A stretch of DNA of 64,000 nt from Palaemon carinicauda (GCF_036898095.1 NC_090746.1:55741869-55805868); one strand, 5' to 3'. Positions 36,177 through 51,520 are shown, counted from the first letter of the stretch. Notes: generated by a model from the letters alone, not told the origin. Made by a program: numbers and translations.

Positions 36177-37286
36177 GAGCACTGCACGAGATTCCACAGG
36201 AGAACGTCCTGTGAACATAAATAAAGAAATATGCTCATTATTCAGTGTCATTTTCAAATTGGCAACTCTAACTATTTCATAATTTCCTTGTTTACCTCAC
36301 TACTATCCTGAATGGGAAACATTTTATAATATATTGTTGAAAAACGCCAAACTATATCAGTGCAGTGCTTGATAAAGGGAATAAATAAAAAATATGAATC
36401 CGTAATGACTGTTGAGCATCGTTTCCATCACGACGACATTTATGCAAACATCCGGTAACAACGGAAGTAAAAGGTCAATAATGAGTTACTCCTAGAATGT
36501 GAGCTGGAATGCTTTGCAATCAATACAGTAATATCTTGTTGCGCCACACGCACGTAGCATCTTTCGCTATGCACATAGGAAATTTCAAATATTCATACGT
36601 ACATTTAGCTGTGTTGGTCTGAATAAAAGAAGTTTCCAAAACTACGAACTACTGAGCTTGAGAATCGCGGCAGCTCATCTCAATGTTATACAACGGGACC
36701 AGGTCACTGAACCTTCATATCATCATCGACCACACTACGGGAAAGGGTCTGATGACCTCTTCACCCTCGCCTTTGTCACTGCCGACATAAAGGGGATGGA
36801 AGCAAAGAAATCGTACTCAGGATATTTCCAGATGTCTCAATTGCCTCTACGAACATTTCCATCGCTACGACATTATGCAATAACGATTTCAATGCTGAGA
36901 TAATTACTGTCTTTAAACACTTTATTTAATGTTTTTCCCATTCATATCTCAATAAAAAATTATTCAAATCTGAAGCTAAGGTTCTTTCAGAAAGGACATG
37001 CAGATAAAAGATGTATCAGAAATGTAATGAAAAATTAATGAAGTTTACGATGTATTGTTTCCATTTACTTCATATTGAGCAAACTCTATCGTTGACTAAT
37101 TTTCTAATGCTGATTCTAATTTCAGAACTCACGCAAAATCAACGATCGCAATTTCTTATGCGCTGACATAAATCATAAAGAACACAACTCAAGTGACAAC
37201 AGAAATGAATAGACATAAGACATCAAACAAATGCTCATTTACATACTTAAGTACGTACTAATCTCCCCTATTCAAAAAGACCAAGT

Positions 37287-37290
<4 letters not shown>

Positions 37291-37363
<73 letters not shown>
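37291..37363. repeat. (AT)n(ATA)n microsatellite
   Basis: AT dinucleotides passing into ATA trinucleotides. Confidence 0.95.
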
Positions 37364-37364
<1 letters not shown>

Positions 37365-37500
37365 TTCGGTCATGCTGAGTGGCATTGCTAGACATATAAC
37401 TACTCGGTTTCTCCCCGTCCCTTGGGTAGGGGGAGAAGGAGTAGCCATGCCCAGGTGAGAGAGAGGGTACTCCGAGAGGTACATTTGGAAACCACAACTG
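37364..37500. repeat. Fragment of a dispersed decapod repeat
   Basis: The text TTTCGGTCATGCTGAGTGGC, GACATATAACTACTCGGTTT, CCTTGGGTAGGGGGAGAAGG and AGTAGCCATGCCCAGGTGAG resembles a repeat I remember from decapods, where it also follows an ATA-type microsatellite. The element class is unknown and no coding capacity is visible. Confidence 0.45.
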
Positions 37501-37781
37501 CCGTCATTTTTAACTGGTCACGCACACTAGTACAAAAATAAAGGAATAGGGCAATATAAAAATCCTAAAGCCTTAAGTGAGGTCAGCTTTCGTGACTCAA
37601 GCTTCGTAGAACTGGCTTCTCTTGGACAGTCGTTTTACATGCAAAACTTCACTTAACAGCCCAAATCAACATCGCTGACGAGTTTCTCCTGATGCGGAGT
37701 GAATCACGAATCAGTCGTTTCACTGTATTACTTACTATACATGGGCCCAGTGTTGTTTACAAGAGAACTGACGCGCTGTGA

Positions 37782-37809
37782 TTATATATATATATATATA
37801 TATATACAG

Positions 37810-37847
<38 letters not shown>

Positions 37848-37926
37848 CAGTATATATATATATATATATATATCCAGATTTATTTCTTAACAATTTCTAG
37901 CTTTTGCCTTGAGGTTCTTGCAGCCC

Positions 37927-37997
<71 letters not shown>
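37782..37997. repeat. (AT)n complex and (ATT)n microsatellite
   Basis: AT blocks separated by ACAGTAT steps (37782-37872), then about 68 bp of ATT (37928-37996). Confidence 0.95.
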
Positions 37998-37998
<1 letters not shown>

Positions 37999-38494
37999 TA
38001 TCATAGTGAGAATTTTGCTCACTGTGGGACAGAGTATTCATCCGTTTGAAAACTTTATGAAAATACAAAATTTAGGTTTAATCTCGCTTTTAGAAAAACA
38101 GAGTGATGCATGGCTAGTGAAATTACGCAATTTTATAAAAAAATCTGAATCTTCTTAAAAAAAAATCCATTTTACATTAGAATTGGATTTAATATTATGA
38201 TTTATTTACTTAATATCGGCGAAGCGTCCATCAAGTTAGCGCGTGAACTGCAACAAGTCATTGTTTTGGCACAAGTATTTCGCAGACATGTGAATTCAAG
38301 TTATGTAGAATTGGAAACAAATGATCCTTATCAACCAATCCTTAGCAAGTAGCGTACAAGGCACCAGATTTTCCATCATCAATAAGAACTAAAGTCACTT
38401 ACGCATGCCATTGTTATATTTAAAGTTTCATTCACTTCACACACGAAGAGAAATATTTGTTGGTTGTGTGATTTTAAACTGCCTGTGAAACTTG

Positions 38495-38495
<1 letters not shown>

Positions 38496-38536
<41 letters not shown>
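38496..38536. repeat. (CT)n microsatellite
   Basis: About 40 bp of CT, followed by a CT/CC-rich stretch to about 38590. Confidence 0.95.
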
Positions 38537-38539
<3 letters not shown>

Positions 38540-38885
38540 ATCTTCCTACCCAACCCTTATTCTCTCCCCCGCCTCTCTCCTCTCTCAACTTTGCCTCCCA
38601 CAGACCTTCCTCCTATTGGGTCTTCTACATCATACACTTCGATCGGCCAGCACGTGTTGAGACCAGGAAAGCCACGCTGGATGGATGGAAGTGAACTCAT
38701 ATCCCAAACAAGCTGCAAATTAACTCCAGATGATTCTTCTGCAGTTTCAGTGATCGCTTGTTTCAAGTAACGAACACGTAGAAGGCATAAATGTACTTAT
38801 CTAAGTTACGGAATCCCACGTGACGCCTCATACGATATCACTTGGACGCTGGAGGCCAGGGGTCGCGTGACTGGCCTCCTACCAC

Positions 38886-38886
<1 letters not shown>

Positions 38887-38930
<44 letters not shown>
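38887..38930. repeat. (CT)n microsatellite
   Basis: About 43 bp of CT. Confidence 0.95.
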
Positions 38931-38934
<4 letters not shown>

Positions 38935-39181
38935 TGCGCCTCCCTATAAATCTGTTTACATTATTTTAATGTTAGGGATATGGATTTCCTGCCGAAATAT
39001 AGACAATCATTCGATACTATACCCTGCCATGAAAACGAAAGAAATATTACCTTTTAGTAAAAGCATTAACAGTTTAATGATGAATCTTTCTACCGGATGT
39101 TTAATGGTATTTGTGCTTTTGTTTTTTGAAATCCTACTGAGTGACGACTGGAATATGCTCTTTTGACGTTCTGTTTCCCTC

Positions 39182-39231
39182 TCACGTGAGGGTTTACCAA
39201 GGTCACGTGAGTCCGACCGCGCATGACGTCA
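39182..39231. promoter_or_regulatory. Cluster of two TCACGTGA E-boxes and a TGACGTCA CRE
   Basis: TCACGTGA occurs at 39182-39189 and 39203-39210, and TGACGTCA at 39224-39231. All are 8-bp palindromes. TCACGTGA is the extended E-box bound by USF/MITF/TFE-type bHLH-Zip proteins, and TGACGTCA is the full cAMP-response element bound by CREB/ATF. Single CACGTG- or TGACGT-type sites recur nearby (38818, 39712, 40213, 40228, 41689). A regulatory role is inference; no adjacent gene was identified. Confidence 0.35.
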
Positions 39232-39353
39232 CTGGAGAGTGAGGATTGACCTTGTTCCGAGAGCAGTTGAAGACTGTGAAGTAAATTTCTGGATAAGAGG
39301 CCATTGCTCTAGTCTCAAACTACTGAAATGTGTTGACGGGAGAAAACAATATC

Positions 39354-39357
<4 letters not shown>

Positions 39358-39405
<48 letters not shown>
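39358..39405. repeat. (GA)n microsatellite
   Basis: About 46 bp of GA. Confidence 0.95.
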
Positions 39406-39411
<6 letters not shown>

Positions 39412-39767
39412 ATAGGTTAAAAGGACAATTGGCAAACAAGAATTTGAAGCGAGACAAAGTAATGAAAGTTTGTTCGAAAGGCCGGTTAATTTATTAAAAT
39501 GAACGCGTTTTGTTTGCAATATTATTAGTTCAGAATAAGAGTTGTCAGCGAAAAGGAATATTGAAACGTACCTCGAGTAAAATCACGGATGTTTAGCGTC
39601 ACGATATTTGAGAAGAGTTATTAATATTAGAAATGAATCATACTTAGATGCCTGAAGGACATCAAGTAATTTAAGAAAAAACAGATAACGCAGCAAAACT
39701 TCACTGGTCTCACGTGGGAAATGGATACTACTGGAAGTATTTCGTGTGAAGTTGGCTATAAATTAAT

Positions 39768-39769
<2 letters not shown>

Positions 39770-39814
<45 letters not shown>
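39770..39814. repeat. (GA)n microsatellite
   Basis: About 44 bp of GA. Confidence 0.95.
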
Positions 39815-39816
<2 letters not shown>

Positions 39817-41186
39817 TTAGTGCTATCACATGAATTCGACACATTTGACTGCAAATACTGTTGCTCGTCATTGACGCATTAATGACGAAATAACTTTCAT
39901 TTTAAAGTTAAGGATCTGTCAAGATACAATCTTTGCAAGATGAAAAATACAGCTCTGATGTTATTCTTGTTCTTTTCATTGAAAGTGCTTTGATTTTGGC
40001 TGAATACAAAAGAAAAATCTCACGATAAAAAGACAAATGCAAGACAATGTTGTAATAGTGCAAGGAATCTGGCTTTATAAAACTACCGAGTATTAACTTT
40101 GTGTGGAAGAGCAACACTGATGCGATGAATGCAAAATGTACGTACAGAATGGAAAGGCAAGCAGCTTGAAGAAGCTCTTTATATGCAGTCGAAGAAAAAG
40201 CAAACGTCAGTCACGCAGCTCACGTGTAGAATATGACGTAAAGCAGCTTAGTTTGACCTTCATTATTGGCATACACCAAAAAGACAATAACTAAGTTTGG
40301 TTCATAACTCCTCGACAACAACTCAACGGACTTGTTACCTGGATATTTTGATTCACTGTCCACAATATCCACAATTATCTATGAATTACCCTAATTAATT
40401 AAATTATTATAATCAAATGTCAGCAATATCATTTATAGCTACCATAAGTCTCCCAAATTTCGTGTCTAGTACACTCACAATATAATGCGCATGCGTATTG
40501 CTATTAGTATCGTCACCAGAGTTCAGGATTATGATACACATAAGAGAACCACATGTAACAGGCCTTGAATCCTCCTCACCCTTCCACAATGTATATTCAT
40601 TGGCTTCTTGAAGTTTCTGCCACCTTTACTGAATATCTTTATATTGAGAGAAAGCACAGAACCATGTTTTTTTTTTCTAACTCAAAGCAAGTTATTATAA
40701 AATGTAAATTTCAAAAAATAAAAATCAACAGAGCATCATGTAAAATGTAGACAAGTTAAAAAAGATATAGCGTTATTATTAACTGATTCTTCAAATGAAA
40801 AGGTTCAAGGTTAACAGGACAATGGCATATTTATTTGTGCTTTTCATAAAAAAGTTATTATTGGACAGTAATTACATTGAGAGGAAGAAATCTCAATAAA
40901 TCAAAGAGAGGAATAAAAAGCCTGTAATGAGTCAATCGGGTTATGTTGTATATAATTACAGCAATTATCTCATGTTTAGTGGGACCATAAAGGATGTTGA
41001 TCCATCCGTATTCGTCCATTTTTAATGAATGTTAACGCTATGGTCTGATGGGATACTTGGTAACGAGGGATATCAAAGACATCAAACCGTCGTTGAGTCC
41101 ACGTTGTCAGATACCAAAGACTTGAGATATATTTTGATCTCAGCTTTATCTATACATATGACACAGTGCAAAGTTGAATTGTTGTG

Positions 41187-41187
41187 A

Positions 41188-41236
<49 letters not shown>
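41187..41236. repeat. (GA)n microsatellite
   Basis: About 48 bp of GA. Confidence 0.95.
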
Positions 41237-41237
<1 letters not shown>

Positions 41238-41518
41238 GCGTTTCATCTGAGAAGAGTCTAACCTTAACAATTATTGTAATCAAGAAACTAACAGGGAAAA
41301 CAAACATCCTCCATATTTCTTTATATTGGAAAACGACGTAAACGTGTATCCATTAACGGTCGTCATATTATCAAAAGATGTCTCCCCTGACTTTCTGAAA
41401 GCCACTATTGTTCGAGGGAGCATGTTTGCTATGCCTCACAGTAATTTCAAAGTGTAATTGACCCTGAAACCATCTGATATCCCATTGTTCAATTGTGAAG
41501 GATATAACATATGGCAAT

Positions 41519-41520
<2 letters not shown>

Positions 41521-41573
<53 letters not shown>
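41521..41573. repeat. (GA)n microsatellite
   Basis: About 50 bp of GA. Confidence 0.95.
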
Positions 41574-41576
<3 letters not shown>

Positions 41577-43543
41577 CTTACAAATATGCTTATCACGCCC
41601 AAGGAAGAAAACAAATTCAATGACTCAGTGATTCTAAGTCCAAGTGTTTTCCTTTTTAACTTGGATATTAAAGTAACTTTGTTGCCATGTCACGTGACTA
41701 CTTGTAACACGTGAGAACGGCAGGATTGAGTAAATGAACAGTCTTCTTTTAGGGTGAGAAAGTCGGAAGAGTTTCTGTGCAAGAACAAGTGACATTCCCT
41801 TATTATGGTGATCTATTGGAGCGCCGCGTTATACGGTCTGAATACTCTTATCACATAAAACCATATCAGTAAAAAAAAAAAAAAACTCGCAAATATGCGC
41901 AACTTAACTAAGGTTGTAAAGGCTTTATTGTTTCTCACTAACAATTGAATAACAACAAGGATACTTCAGATCGCAGAGAACTGCTTTGCCATTACAATAA
42001 ATCAGGAAGCTCCCCTGTTTAGCACAAAATGTGAAAGAATAAAAGTATTTCTAACACACAATGGCGAATGAATCTCCGCTATAAACTCTTGGGCAACACT
42101 TTTGATGTGAATGCAACAATGATTACAGGTTCTAGATTGAGGATGGGTTTATAAAACAATCACGGTAAAACTAATAGCTTGGGAAGCTGATTATTCTTGA
42201 ATCTAACGTGCTTCTGGCAATATTTGTAGTAAGTCTCACTACCGAACTGTAAGCTTTGCAACAAGTGGCTTATAAACTCTCAGGTACATTAAGCTGCCTA
42301 GAGATTTTTTTATGTGAAAAAGTAGAAAGTCAAATAATAATAAAAAAAAAACCAGCAGACTTATAGTGATGGTAGTTATCGCCACAAAATTTGATGAATT
42401 TTATTTTATTCTCTAATGTATCGAGGCGACAATAATTGGGTCTTGGTCAGCCAGCTCTGTTACTACTGGACTTAGTCACAGGGAACGATTGCTCTCTGCC
42501 CGGATCTTACACAAGGTAAGGCAATCTACACAGACAGACAGATCTCTCCTTAAAACTGGCGTGCTTATTACATCAACTATTTGAATATCAAAAAGCTAAT
42601 ATCATTTTGTCACATGAGCAGCAAGATTGTGTAGAAAAAAAAAACTAAGCTTCATGGCTGGAAGCTTGTAAGCCTCCATAAATGCAAGTTTACTCAGAAG
42701 ACTGGGTAATGTTATTTTTCATTCGCCTTATGTGAAATGACTAAGCACAAGTCCCGATCTGCTCGTGCTGTTGAAGTGTGCTTATGTTTATGACTAAATG
42801 CAAATAGTCTCTTGTGTTATTTAAAGTTGTTAATTACTGATGCTCGCCAATTCTCAAACTAAAAGCCATTGAACAATATTGCAGTGATAACTTATGTATC
42901 ATAATACGAGTTACCCTCAAACCCAGCCAACAGTGTATCGAATCAATCTTGAATTTCTATCCCAGTCCTTCTAAGACTACTACTAAAGAAATAGGATTCA
43001 CTATTCATAAATATGAGAAAACTTCAGTTATGAAGCGGTTAAGTTGGGTGACTATAAAACTTTATGCTATCCAATGGCAAAGGTTATGTTATGCTCAAAA
43101 TCGATATGCTTACTACAAATCCTCACGTGCAAGCCGATTCTCTCGAGTTCACATCTTTACGATTATGGACACAAAAATAAACTCCATGAGCTGAGACTTT
43201 GCTCAAGACTTAAGACCGAACACTAGCTATCCTCAAAGCTGTTCAAGACAGCAAAAATCGGTATCTTTGCAACCCTATTTAACTAATATAACTTTCTATA
43301 CTAAGATACTCGTTGAACTCTGCATATGCAATGTTGAAAGGATTATTCCTGGGATGGAAAGTCTTCGTGCCATATTGGGGAAAGCGCTGACGACGGCGAA
43401 ATTATCACTATTGTGAGGTTTCCTTCGAGCCCTAACCTACAAAAGCCCCAACACACCATTCCTCGCTTCACTAACTTGATCAATTCTGCAGTTTTGCAAT
43501 ACCGAAGATTTCTTATAATGTACCAGAAACAGAACACCAGTAT

Positions 43544-43549
<6 letters not shown>
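41574..43549. other. Gene-less DNA
   Basis: No supported coding exon; short plus-strand ORFs at 42949-43226 carry no motif. Confidence 0.4.

Positions 43550-43625
<76 letters not shown>
43550..43625. repeat. Long (CT)n microsatellite
   Basis: A poly-C start and about 74 bp of CT. Confidence 0.95.
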
Positions 43626-43630
<5 letters not shown>

Positions 43631-45564
43631 AAATTTTACAGTTATGGATAATAATGTTTATAAAACATTTGCAAACAAGAGATAAAATATCAGTTAAATC
43701 ATTCGATAACAAATTTGAATTAGAATTCAGTTGTTAAACATTAATCATTAAATAAACTCAAATCTCAATAGTTAATTGGTAAATTTTCCCACTATACATA
43801 TAACATTGGTGAAAACTATGGCTTACAAAATACATCTTATCAAAATATAATTTGAATTATGAATATTTTTGAAAATATAATCCTGTTCGAGTATGCAAAA
43901 TGATAAAACAACAAATCTTCGCAAATTAAATCTTTAATTATTAATATTTCTAAATAAATTGCATATGTCAGTGTAAATGTCAGGCTCAAAATACAAACGC
44001 ATAAGCCATATGCTGACCTTAATTCCTACCAACAATTTATGGTGTCAAAGATGATCCCATTAAGACTTCTTACCCTCCAAGACTAAACATTTTTCTCCCC
44101 AGGCCTCAACCCCCCCCCCCCCCCATCTCTTAACCGACTTCCACTTTCTGACTTTCCACAAATCAATATCAAATTAAGAGACTGGGACTCTCAGGTAGGC
44201 CTAACGACGAATGGTACTTTGTAAACCAACGGCCATAAACTAAAATATGTGTACGAGTATAACGTTAATACAAAATTTACCATAAACTCAGAAATAAACA
44301 CACGAAAAGAAGAATAAAACTTAAGCACAATTAGAATTCATTTTTATTCTATAGCTGCCAAGTTCAATAGTGAAAAAGCACCACTGGTGGTATTCCTTCC
44401 CGCCACTTTCTTTTCTCGTATATTAACACAAAAAATGCAATGGTACCTAGAATTGTTCATAACATTTTTCTTATATTCACAAAATATATAGTAAGAAGAA
44501 AGAGAGGGTGGGGACGGGTTAAATGTTTAAGAAATGCAACTAGACGGGGGAAGGGAAAAGGAAAAGAATAACGTGTTTTATTTGCTAACGAGGAGAGGTG
44601 AGAGATATAAAAAAAACTAATGATACAGTGTACAATAGGATTAGAATAATACGTTGTCTTCAACTAAGTAAACCAAAGATAATCGATAATGAGAAATCAG
44701 ATTGACCTATGAATAAATCATGCAAATAGAATCACGCTGTGTGAATAAAATGGCGTCCAGGATGATCGAGCGAGTATTTCAAATGACGTAACAGTGTTGG
44801 GGGGGGGGGGGGCACGCAGTGTACGTTTAAAAATGCTTTTGGAAGTAGTCTAATGACGTCTGGAAGGTATTAGGAAGTAGAAGAATTAAAGGCACCAGTA
44901 GTTTACAGGACTTCAAGAGAAAAAAGTAATCGAATGTCTTACCAATACATACGGACACTTAGATGAGTGAAATGTTTCCCAGGAATGGGTGGCAGGAATA
45001 ATTGCTCTTTTGTAAACGCTTGAATATGAATCGCAAGGGCATATGGCTATTTCGAATACCAGGAAATGTGCTTGATCGGATTTTGGATTGAAAAAGTAAG
45101 ACAGATTATCAAATTATTTAGAGGATAAACAGACTGGGTGAAGGTAAAAGAAGACGCGGTATAGATCAAGAGACTGTTCAGGGTTACGTTAGAAGTTTGA
45201 CATAATTGATTGCGTGGTGTTTGTGGTATGAGGAAAAAAAAGGAAAGGGTGAGACATCACCTAAGACAGTGAGAAATTGGAAAGTGCTAGATAGATGGTG
45301 TGGCAGATAAATTAGAAGGTAAGTTATTTGAGAGCACATACAAGATATAGACGAATGAGGCAGAATGGTAAGAAGCTTCGACCCGCTACTGATGAGCCTT
45401 TTCACTTTGAGTTTAAGCAGTGTATGTTCTCGCGCGTAGGTTATTAATGTGACACTGGTTATAATCTTGTCTTTTCACGAGAGACATCCTTGTTGGATGA
45501 AACACCTTAATGTGGATCTTTATATGCACATCTATAAATACATTTATACATACAGACACACACA

Positions 45565-45566
<2 letters not shown>
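43626..45566. other. Gene-less DNA with homopolymer runs
   Basis: Poly-C near 44109-44124 and poly-G near 44799-44812. No gene recognised. Confidence 0.4.

Positions 45567-45618
<52 letters not shown>
45567..45618. repeat. (AT)n microsatellite
   Basis: About 50 bp of AT, immediately left of the palindromic element. Confidence 0.95.
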
Positions 45619-45620
<2 letters not shown>

Positions 45621-45651
45621 ATAATTTTGAATATTTTGACGTGTTATTCAT

Positions 45652-46031
<380 letters not shown>

Positions 46032-47735
46032 ATGTATTTACGCGTAAATATGTTTTCTCTTACCTTTGATTATCAATAAACATCACTGGACAATCCGAGT
46101 TACTAACCTGAAAGAGACGAGAAAACAACATTAATATCTAGTGAAAAAAAAAATCCAATAAGCAATAACACAAAATTTGAACGCAAAATGAAATAAAATC
46201 TCTGGCCTTCTTGACAGACAGGCAGACAGACATATGTCACGAGCCCAGTTTTTTATGTATATGTTTAGTGTAATGGACAATGTCGCCATTGTACCTGGAT
46301 AATCCCATTCTAACGAGAATCTATAAATTAAATAAGGGTTGAGCCAAAAAATTATATACATTTGTTAGGTTCTTTAGTTTTCCATTTAGAAATAACATTT
46401 CTGGAATATATCTGAATAATTGCAGGCTTAGTTAAAATCAAAGAAATTTCAACATTTCAATTTTGCAATACAGTATAATGGGAATCCGCTTGATGAAAGG
46501 AAACACTTACACATAGGCTAAAAATATGTATACATCTGTATGTTAGAGAACAGAGAGTACTGTAAACAATTATATTTACACATGTATATATTTATGATGT
46601 TCAATTATTTGATGTATGTAAAATTATAAACGTTTGGAATGTTTCTGGAACAAATGCCAAAGTATTATTTTAGGAAATTCCATATTTCATCCCCTAACTG
46701 AAAATGTTAAGTATGCAAGGGGAAATTTATTACATTTAAATTCCTGTCTAAATGATTAGCCTCACATTTGCTCTCAAAATAACTTCTTACTAAAATAACA
46801 TATAAGTGAATCTTGGGCTTAATATAAAACACTCGAATCGGTGAGTTTATAATGTTTATGCTTTAACATATTGAGTAAAATAATCCGTTAATACTGAATA
46901 AGGAATTGAATAGAATAAGTCCTCTTACCCTGACCAGATTTCGAACTTAGTGGTTAAAAGCAAGGTCATAAAGATTACAATCATCTAACCTTGGACGGAG
47001 ATATCGAATCTGAAATACATATTCGTGTCAATTTCTGCTTTCTTAGAATGGAAATCAATCCATCTCCACAACGACAAACGAGCGCTAGGTTTGTAACGCT
47101 GTATAATTTGACTATTTCAAATTTAACATTTATGTACCTTGTACTTTCAAATATCAACCCCCAATAAATCATCAATATCGAATGCACTTTAATTTAGAAA
47201 TAACTTACACTAAGGGGAATTATGAATTCCTTCATTACACAAACATACATACTTACAGTGTACACGTGTGGGCACAGGAGTTATACCATATTCAATTCTT
47301 TCCTTTACAGGACAACTTTACATTTCAAAGAAATTGCCGCCAAAGAAGCACTCTCCATCGTACGGTAATAATCAGAAGTGAATTAATAAATGAGAATTTG
47401 TTGCAGTTGCAACTTTAAAAGCCTTTAATTTCAACCTGTGACAAAAGCAGCTGACGTATTAAATTTACTACCCGAGAACGCTGACGGGAATCGTAACGAT
47501 TTCACTTTTACTGATTCCTAAAGTTGCGAAGGAGCGTTTACATCATGACTGGGAGACCTATGAGGAAATGCACTTTGCTTTCTCTAGACTTTTTTATGCA
47601 TTATGAAGAAAATTCAAGTCATGGCTTGGAGTCTTCCACTTTTAGTTACACCGTAATATACAGTAAATGATATACTTAATATGTAAGATCACTTATAAAA
47701 ATCAAAGGCAAGTGTGAATCCTGGGCTTATTAAAC

Positions 47736-47739
<4 letters not shown>
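46032..47739. other. Gene-less DNA
   Basis: No gene or repeat recognised beyond short simple sequence. Confidence 0.4.
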
Positions 47740-47780
<41 letters not shown>

Positions 47781-47781
47781 C
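47740..47781. repeat. (GA)n microsatellite ending in poly-G
   Basis: About 32 bp of GA and 10 bp of G. Confidence 0.95.
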
Positions 47782-49261
47782 AGTAGTTACAGAATTATGT
47801 TTGAATCTGTGTTTGTGTTTCAGTTAGATACTGCCTGAAAGGGTTCAATATACTTGTGTTAATATCAAAGACACAGGTGTTGGATAATTACCGATTTTAG
47901 TGTTATTAACGTCATCAGTGGCGTAATTAGCAGTGATTTAAACCGTACTTCTACGGCCAATGAAAATCTAATCCACAACTTTAATTGCCTTTGATTATGA
48001 AATATGACTTTCATGTCTATCGCTAATTACAGCTATGAACTACTGCACACTCCAGGTGAAATCGACTTTTTCATGTAATGAGAAAAATATTTCTTACTTC
48101 CATAGAGTTATTTGATATGAAATACTGCTCAGTATACTAGTTTATAAACACCACCATAACGAATACGCATCGTGTATCTAGGAGAGAGAACCAGCCCTCA
48201 AATATCTTAAAACACGTATTTTGTGCAAGGATTATTGAAACTACAATGAGTCTCGAATGCGAATGCGTCAGGGAACTTTCAATAGAACTCTAAAAGGCCA
48301 CATAAGAATTCATGATAATAACAATGAAACTGCTAGATGATAATATTTACTTTTTTACGCATTTTTATTGCATATGTCTATACGATCTCTTAAAGTGATG
48401 CTTAGTTCCAAAGTGTAACCAGAAATTCATCCCAAACGCCTGTACTTCAAACAAAGTAACATATAAATGTATCTCCTTTTAAAAATAATTTTGATAATGA
48501 TTTTTTCTGGGGCATTCCATACAAAAATCATGTCTTATGAATCTGAAAGGTAAATTTTGATATCACAACTAAAGAAGTTTCAAAAGAGATTGTGGCGGCT
48601 TAAAATATTTGCCAAAATCTCGTTGATTCTATTACCTCGTTTTAAAATGTTCGGATTATCGTCATGAAACGCTATATTAATAAAGTAGTATTGTTGAAAT
48701 TTAACCACGCTTTAGAGCCGATTGTCCCGTAAAAGCAAATCTTCCCCAAGGGAGTCATTTGAAAGTCAAATCACTTCCTGTCGAGACACGTGACATAAGT
48801 GAATGTACGGGGGTTGGAAACACCCCTTACACACATAAGGGTTTTCTAAGCGATGAATTTATTTACCCAACGTCGAGAATTCCCTTTACAGGGCCAGACA
48901 GGCAATTTGGTAGTTAACGAACTTTATCTTAAAGTCAAATGTGATCATGAGCTATGCTGAGCAATTATCAAATCGCAGCAAATTAAAATTAACTGCGTGG
49001 GCTTTATAATCTGATAAGTAAACTCCATTTTACACTTTCGATAATTATCTGTTTTATCCAAAAAGAATTGATTCACATGAAAATAGATTATGTGTAGACA
49101 CTAGTAAGTTCCGTTACATTCAACTACATTCATGCAATGCTGGTAAGGAAGTCATGCGTCTCTTTATTTATGTCAAAATTTCCGTTGATTCTCCTGGTCT
49201 TTGATGTTTTCTTCATATATGAAAAGTTAGGCAATTTGGGCTTTCAAAAAAATCTAGGATT

Positions 49262-49262
<1 letters not shown>
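47782..49262. other. Gene-less DNA
   Basis: Nothing recognised. Confidence 0.4.
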
Positions 49263-49671
<409 letters not shown>

Positions 49672-49879
49672 TAGTAGGCTATATGTCAGAATTCCCGTTA
49701 GGTATTAAAATTTCATTTCCTGTACTAAAATGCATAATGCCCAAATGCACTTGGAAATGGAAAGTGAAAAAGAGAAAATTACCATACGCTCCCTGCTTAC
49801 CCAACAATCTCCAATTCTTACCCCCCCCCACCCACTTTTCGATTTACGCTCCTTACCTGAGTCTCCCTACTAAATAAAG

Positions 49880-51050
49880 TTAGATACCAAATAGGAAATA
49901 TACTGTTTGTGAAAGTTGTCAATCAGCACAATTTTACCATTTAAATAACGACCCATAAACAAGTTTACTTTCATTGTTCATCTCAGAAGTACCAAAGGTC
50001 TTAATTTAATGCCGCTCTACTGCAGTTAACGCGTTTGCACGTGACTTGTTCCAGTGGTTAAAATAAGATGACGAAGTTACCAGTAACAGGAAGTGAGCAT
50101 GGTGGATTTGTAATGGGTTACGAATGGGAAGTAAAGCTTAGTAAGAAAAAAGGACTAGGTTAGCCCTAAGCTTACTTTACATTGTTTTACTGATCTATTT
50201 TAATTTCTAAAGAAAATTCACATGGATTGTATATTCTATTTCCAATCAAAGTAGTTGAAATATCAGTAGAAAATGCGCCATTTGTATTCTATTTTGTCAT
50301 CTAGTATAATAAAACATTTATTGCTTCAACCAAGTGACACTAATCGAAAGCAAAAAGCAGCGATTCTCGGTCAAAAATACAGCTTAAATAACTTTGAAAA
50401 GAACGCCGAAACAAGGAACTTATTCATGATAAACCAAATCAGTCTTTCTAACCTTTGCAAAAATATGCATCATATTAATACTGAAATCTCCCTCCGTGAA
50501 ATAACTGAAGGTAAGCAAACCGTTGGAGAGAGCCGACTGCTCATCTTGGCTGTGAGAGATAATGCACAAAATCAGATTAAACACCTTAGAGGGAAAAAAG
50601 TGTGACTGAGTATATAGGTCAAAACACCTCGTGTAAGAAGCTCTGGCGACACAGTTTTCTCATTCTCTTTGCGTTCAGAAAAAAAAAAAGAAAGTGAGGG
50701 AAAAAAGGAGGAAGCCTCCCGTCTTCCGTGAGCGACTGGTCAAGACCTCAAGGGATACACTGGTAGCACGTTGGGCATCCTTTGTTTTGAAAAGGATGAG
50801 GTTGTTCATTCTCACAGGTATTGGTATGTTTTATGTCCCGCACTGTATGTATGATACAATACACACGCTCACACATAAAGGTCATGATATAAAACAAAAA
50901 CAGCTACAGACTTTGCGAATGTAACAGCCTTCATAAATGTGGTTGCATTTGATATTCTGTAAATGCAACCCGTTTTTCTAGCAAACTAAATTACATATTA
51001 AATAAAATTACCAATCGTGTCGACGTGTACGAAGTGTAGCAATTTTCCTG
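49880..51050. other. Gene-less DNA
   Basis: A 110-codon plus-strand ORF at 50273-50605 has no motif and no splice support. Nothing else seen. Confidence 0.4.
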
Positions 51051-51520
51051 AATATTGTGAATATACAGTTCTGATAGCTTATTGAGTTATTGCACATATC
51101 TTATTACATATTCTAATTTTAATGGGCAACCAGTGTAGTCCAACTAGTATAAGGGTAATCCTTTCTGGGAGTGGGATACCTTTCATCAGTCTGGTTCCTC
51201 TGTATATTATGTTTTATAACTTCGTAAGGTGTACTAGGTGTACTTTGGGCAAGATGTAACAGACTGAATTACAGTAATCCATCCTGGTAATAACACAGTT
51301 AATCACAAGTTTCTTTACTGAATATTTATCCAGATATTTCTTCACAAAAGCATTGGTTTGGAGGTGATATCGAGTGATTCTTACAACAATTTTTGTTTGA
51401 GCACTGAGAGAAAAATTGCAGTTTATTAATACACTTACTAGACCCTAAACTCTACTAAGTATCGAGACCAAGGTGTCATCAATATTTATTTGAATGTCAC
51501 CGGGGATTTGTACAACACCC

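Noticed and set aside
36658..36903. 81-codon plus-strand ORF
   Set aside because: No motif, no splice context; compatible with chance.
50273..50605. 110-codon plus-strand ORF
   Set aside because: No recognisable domain and no splice signals; probably random.
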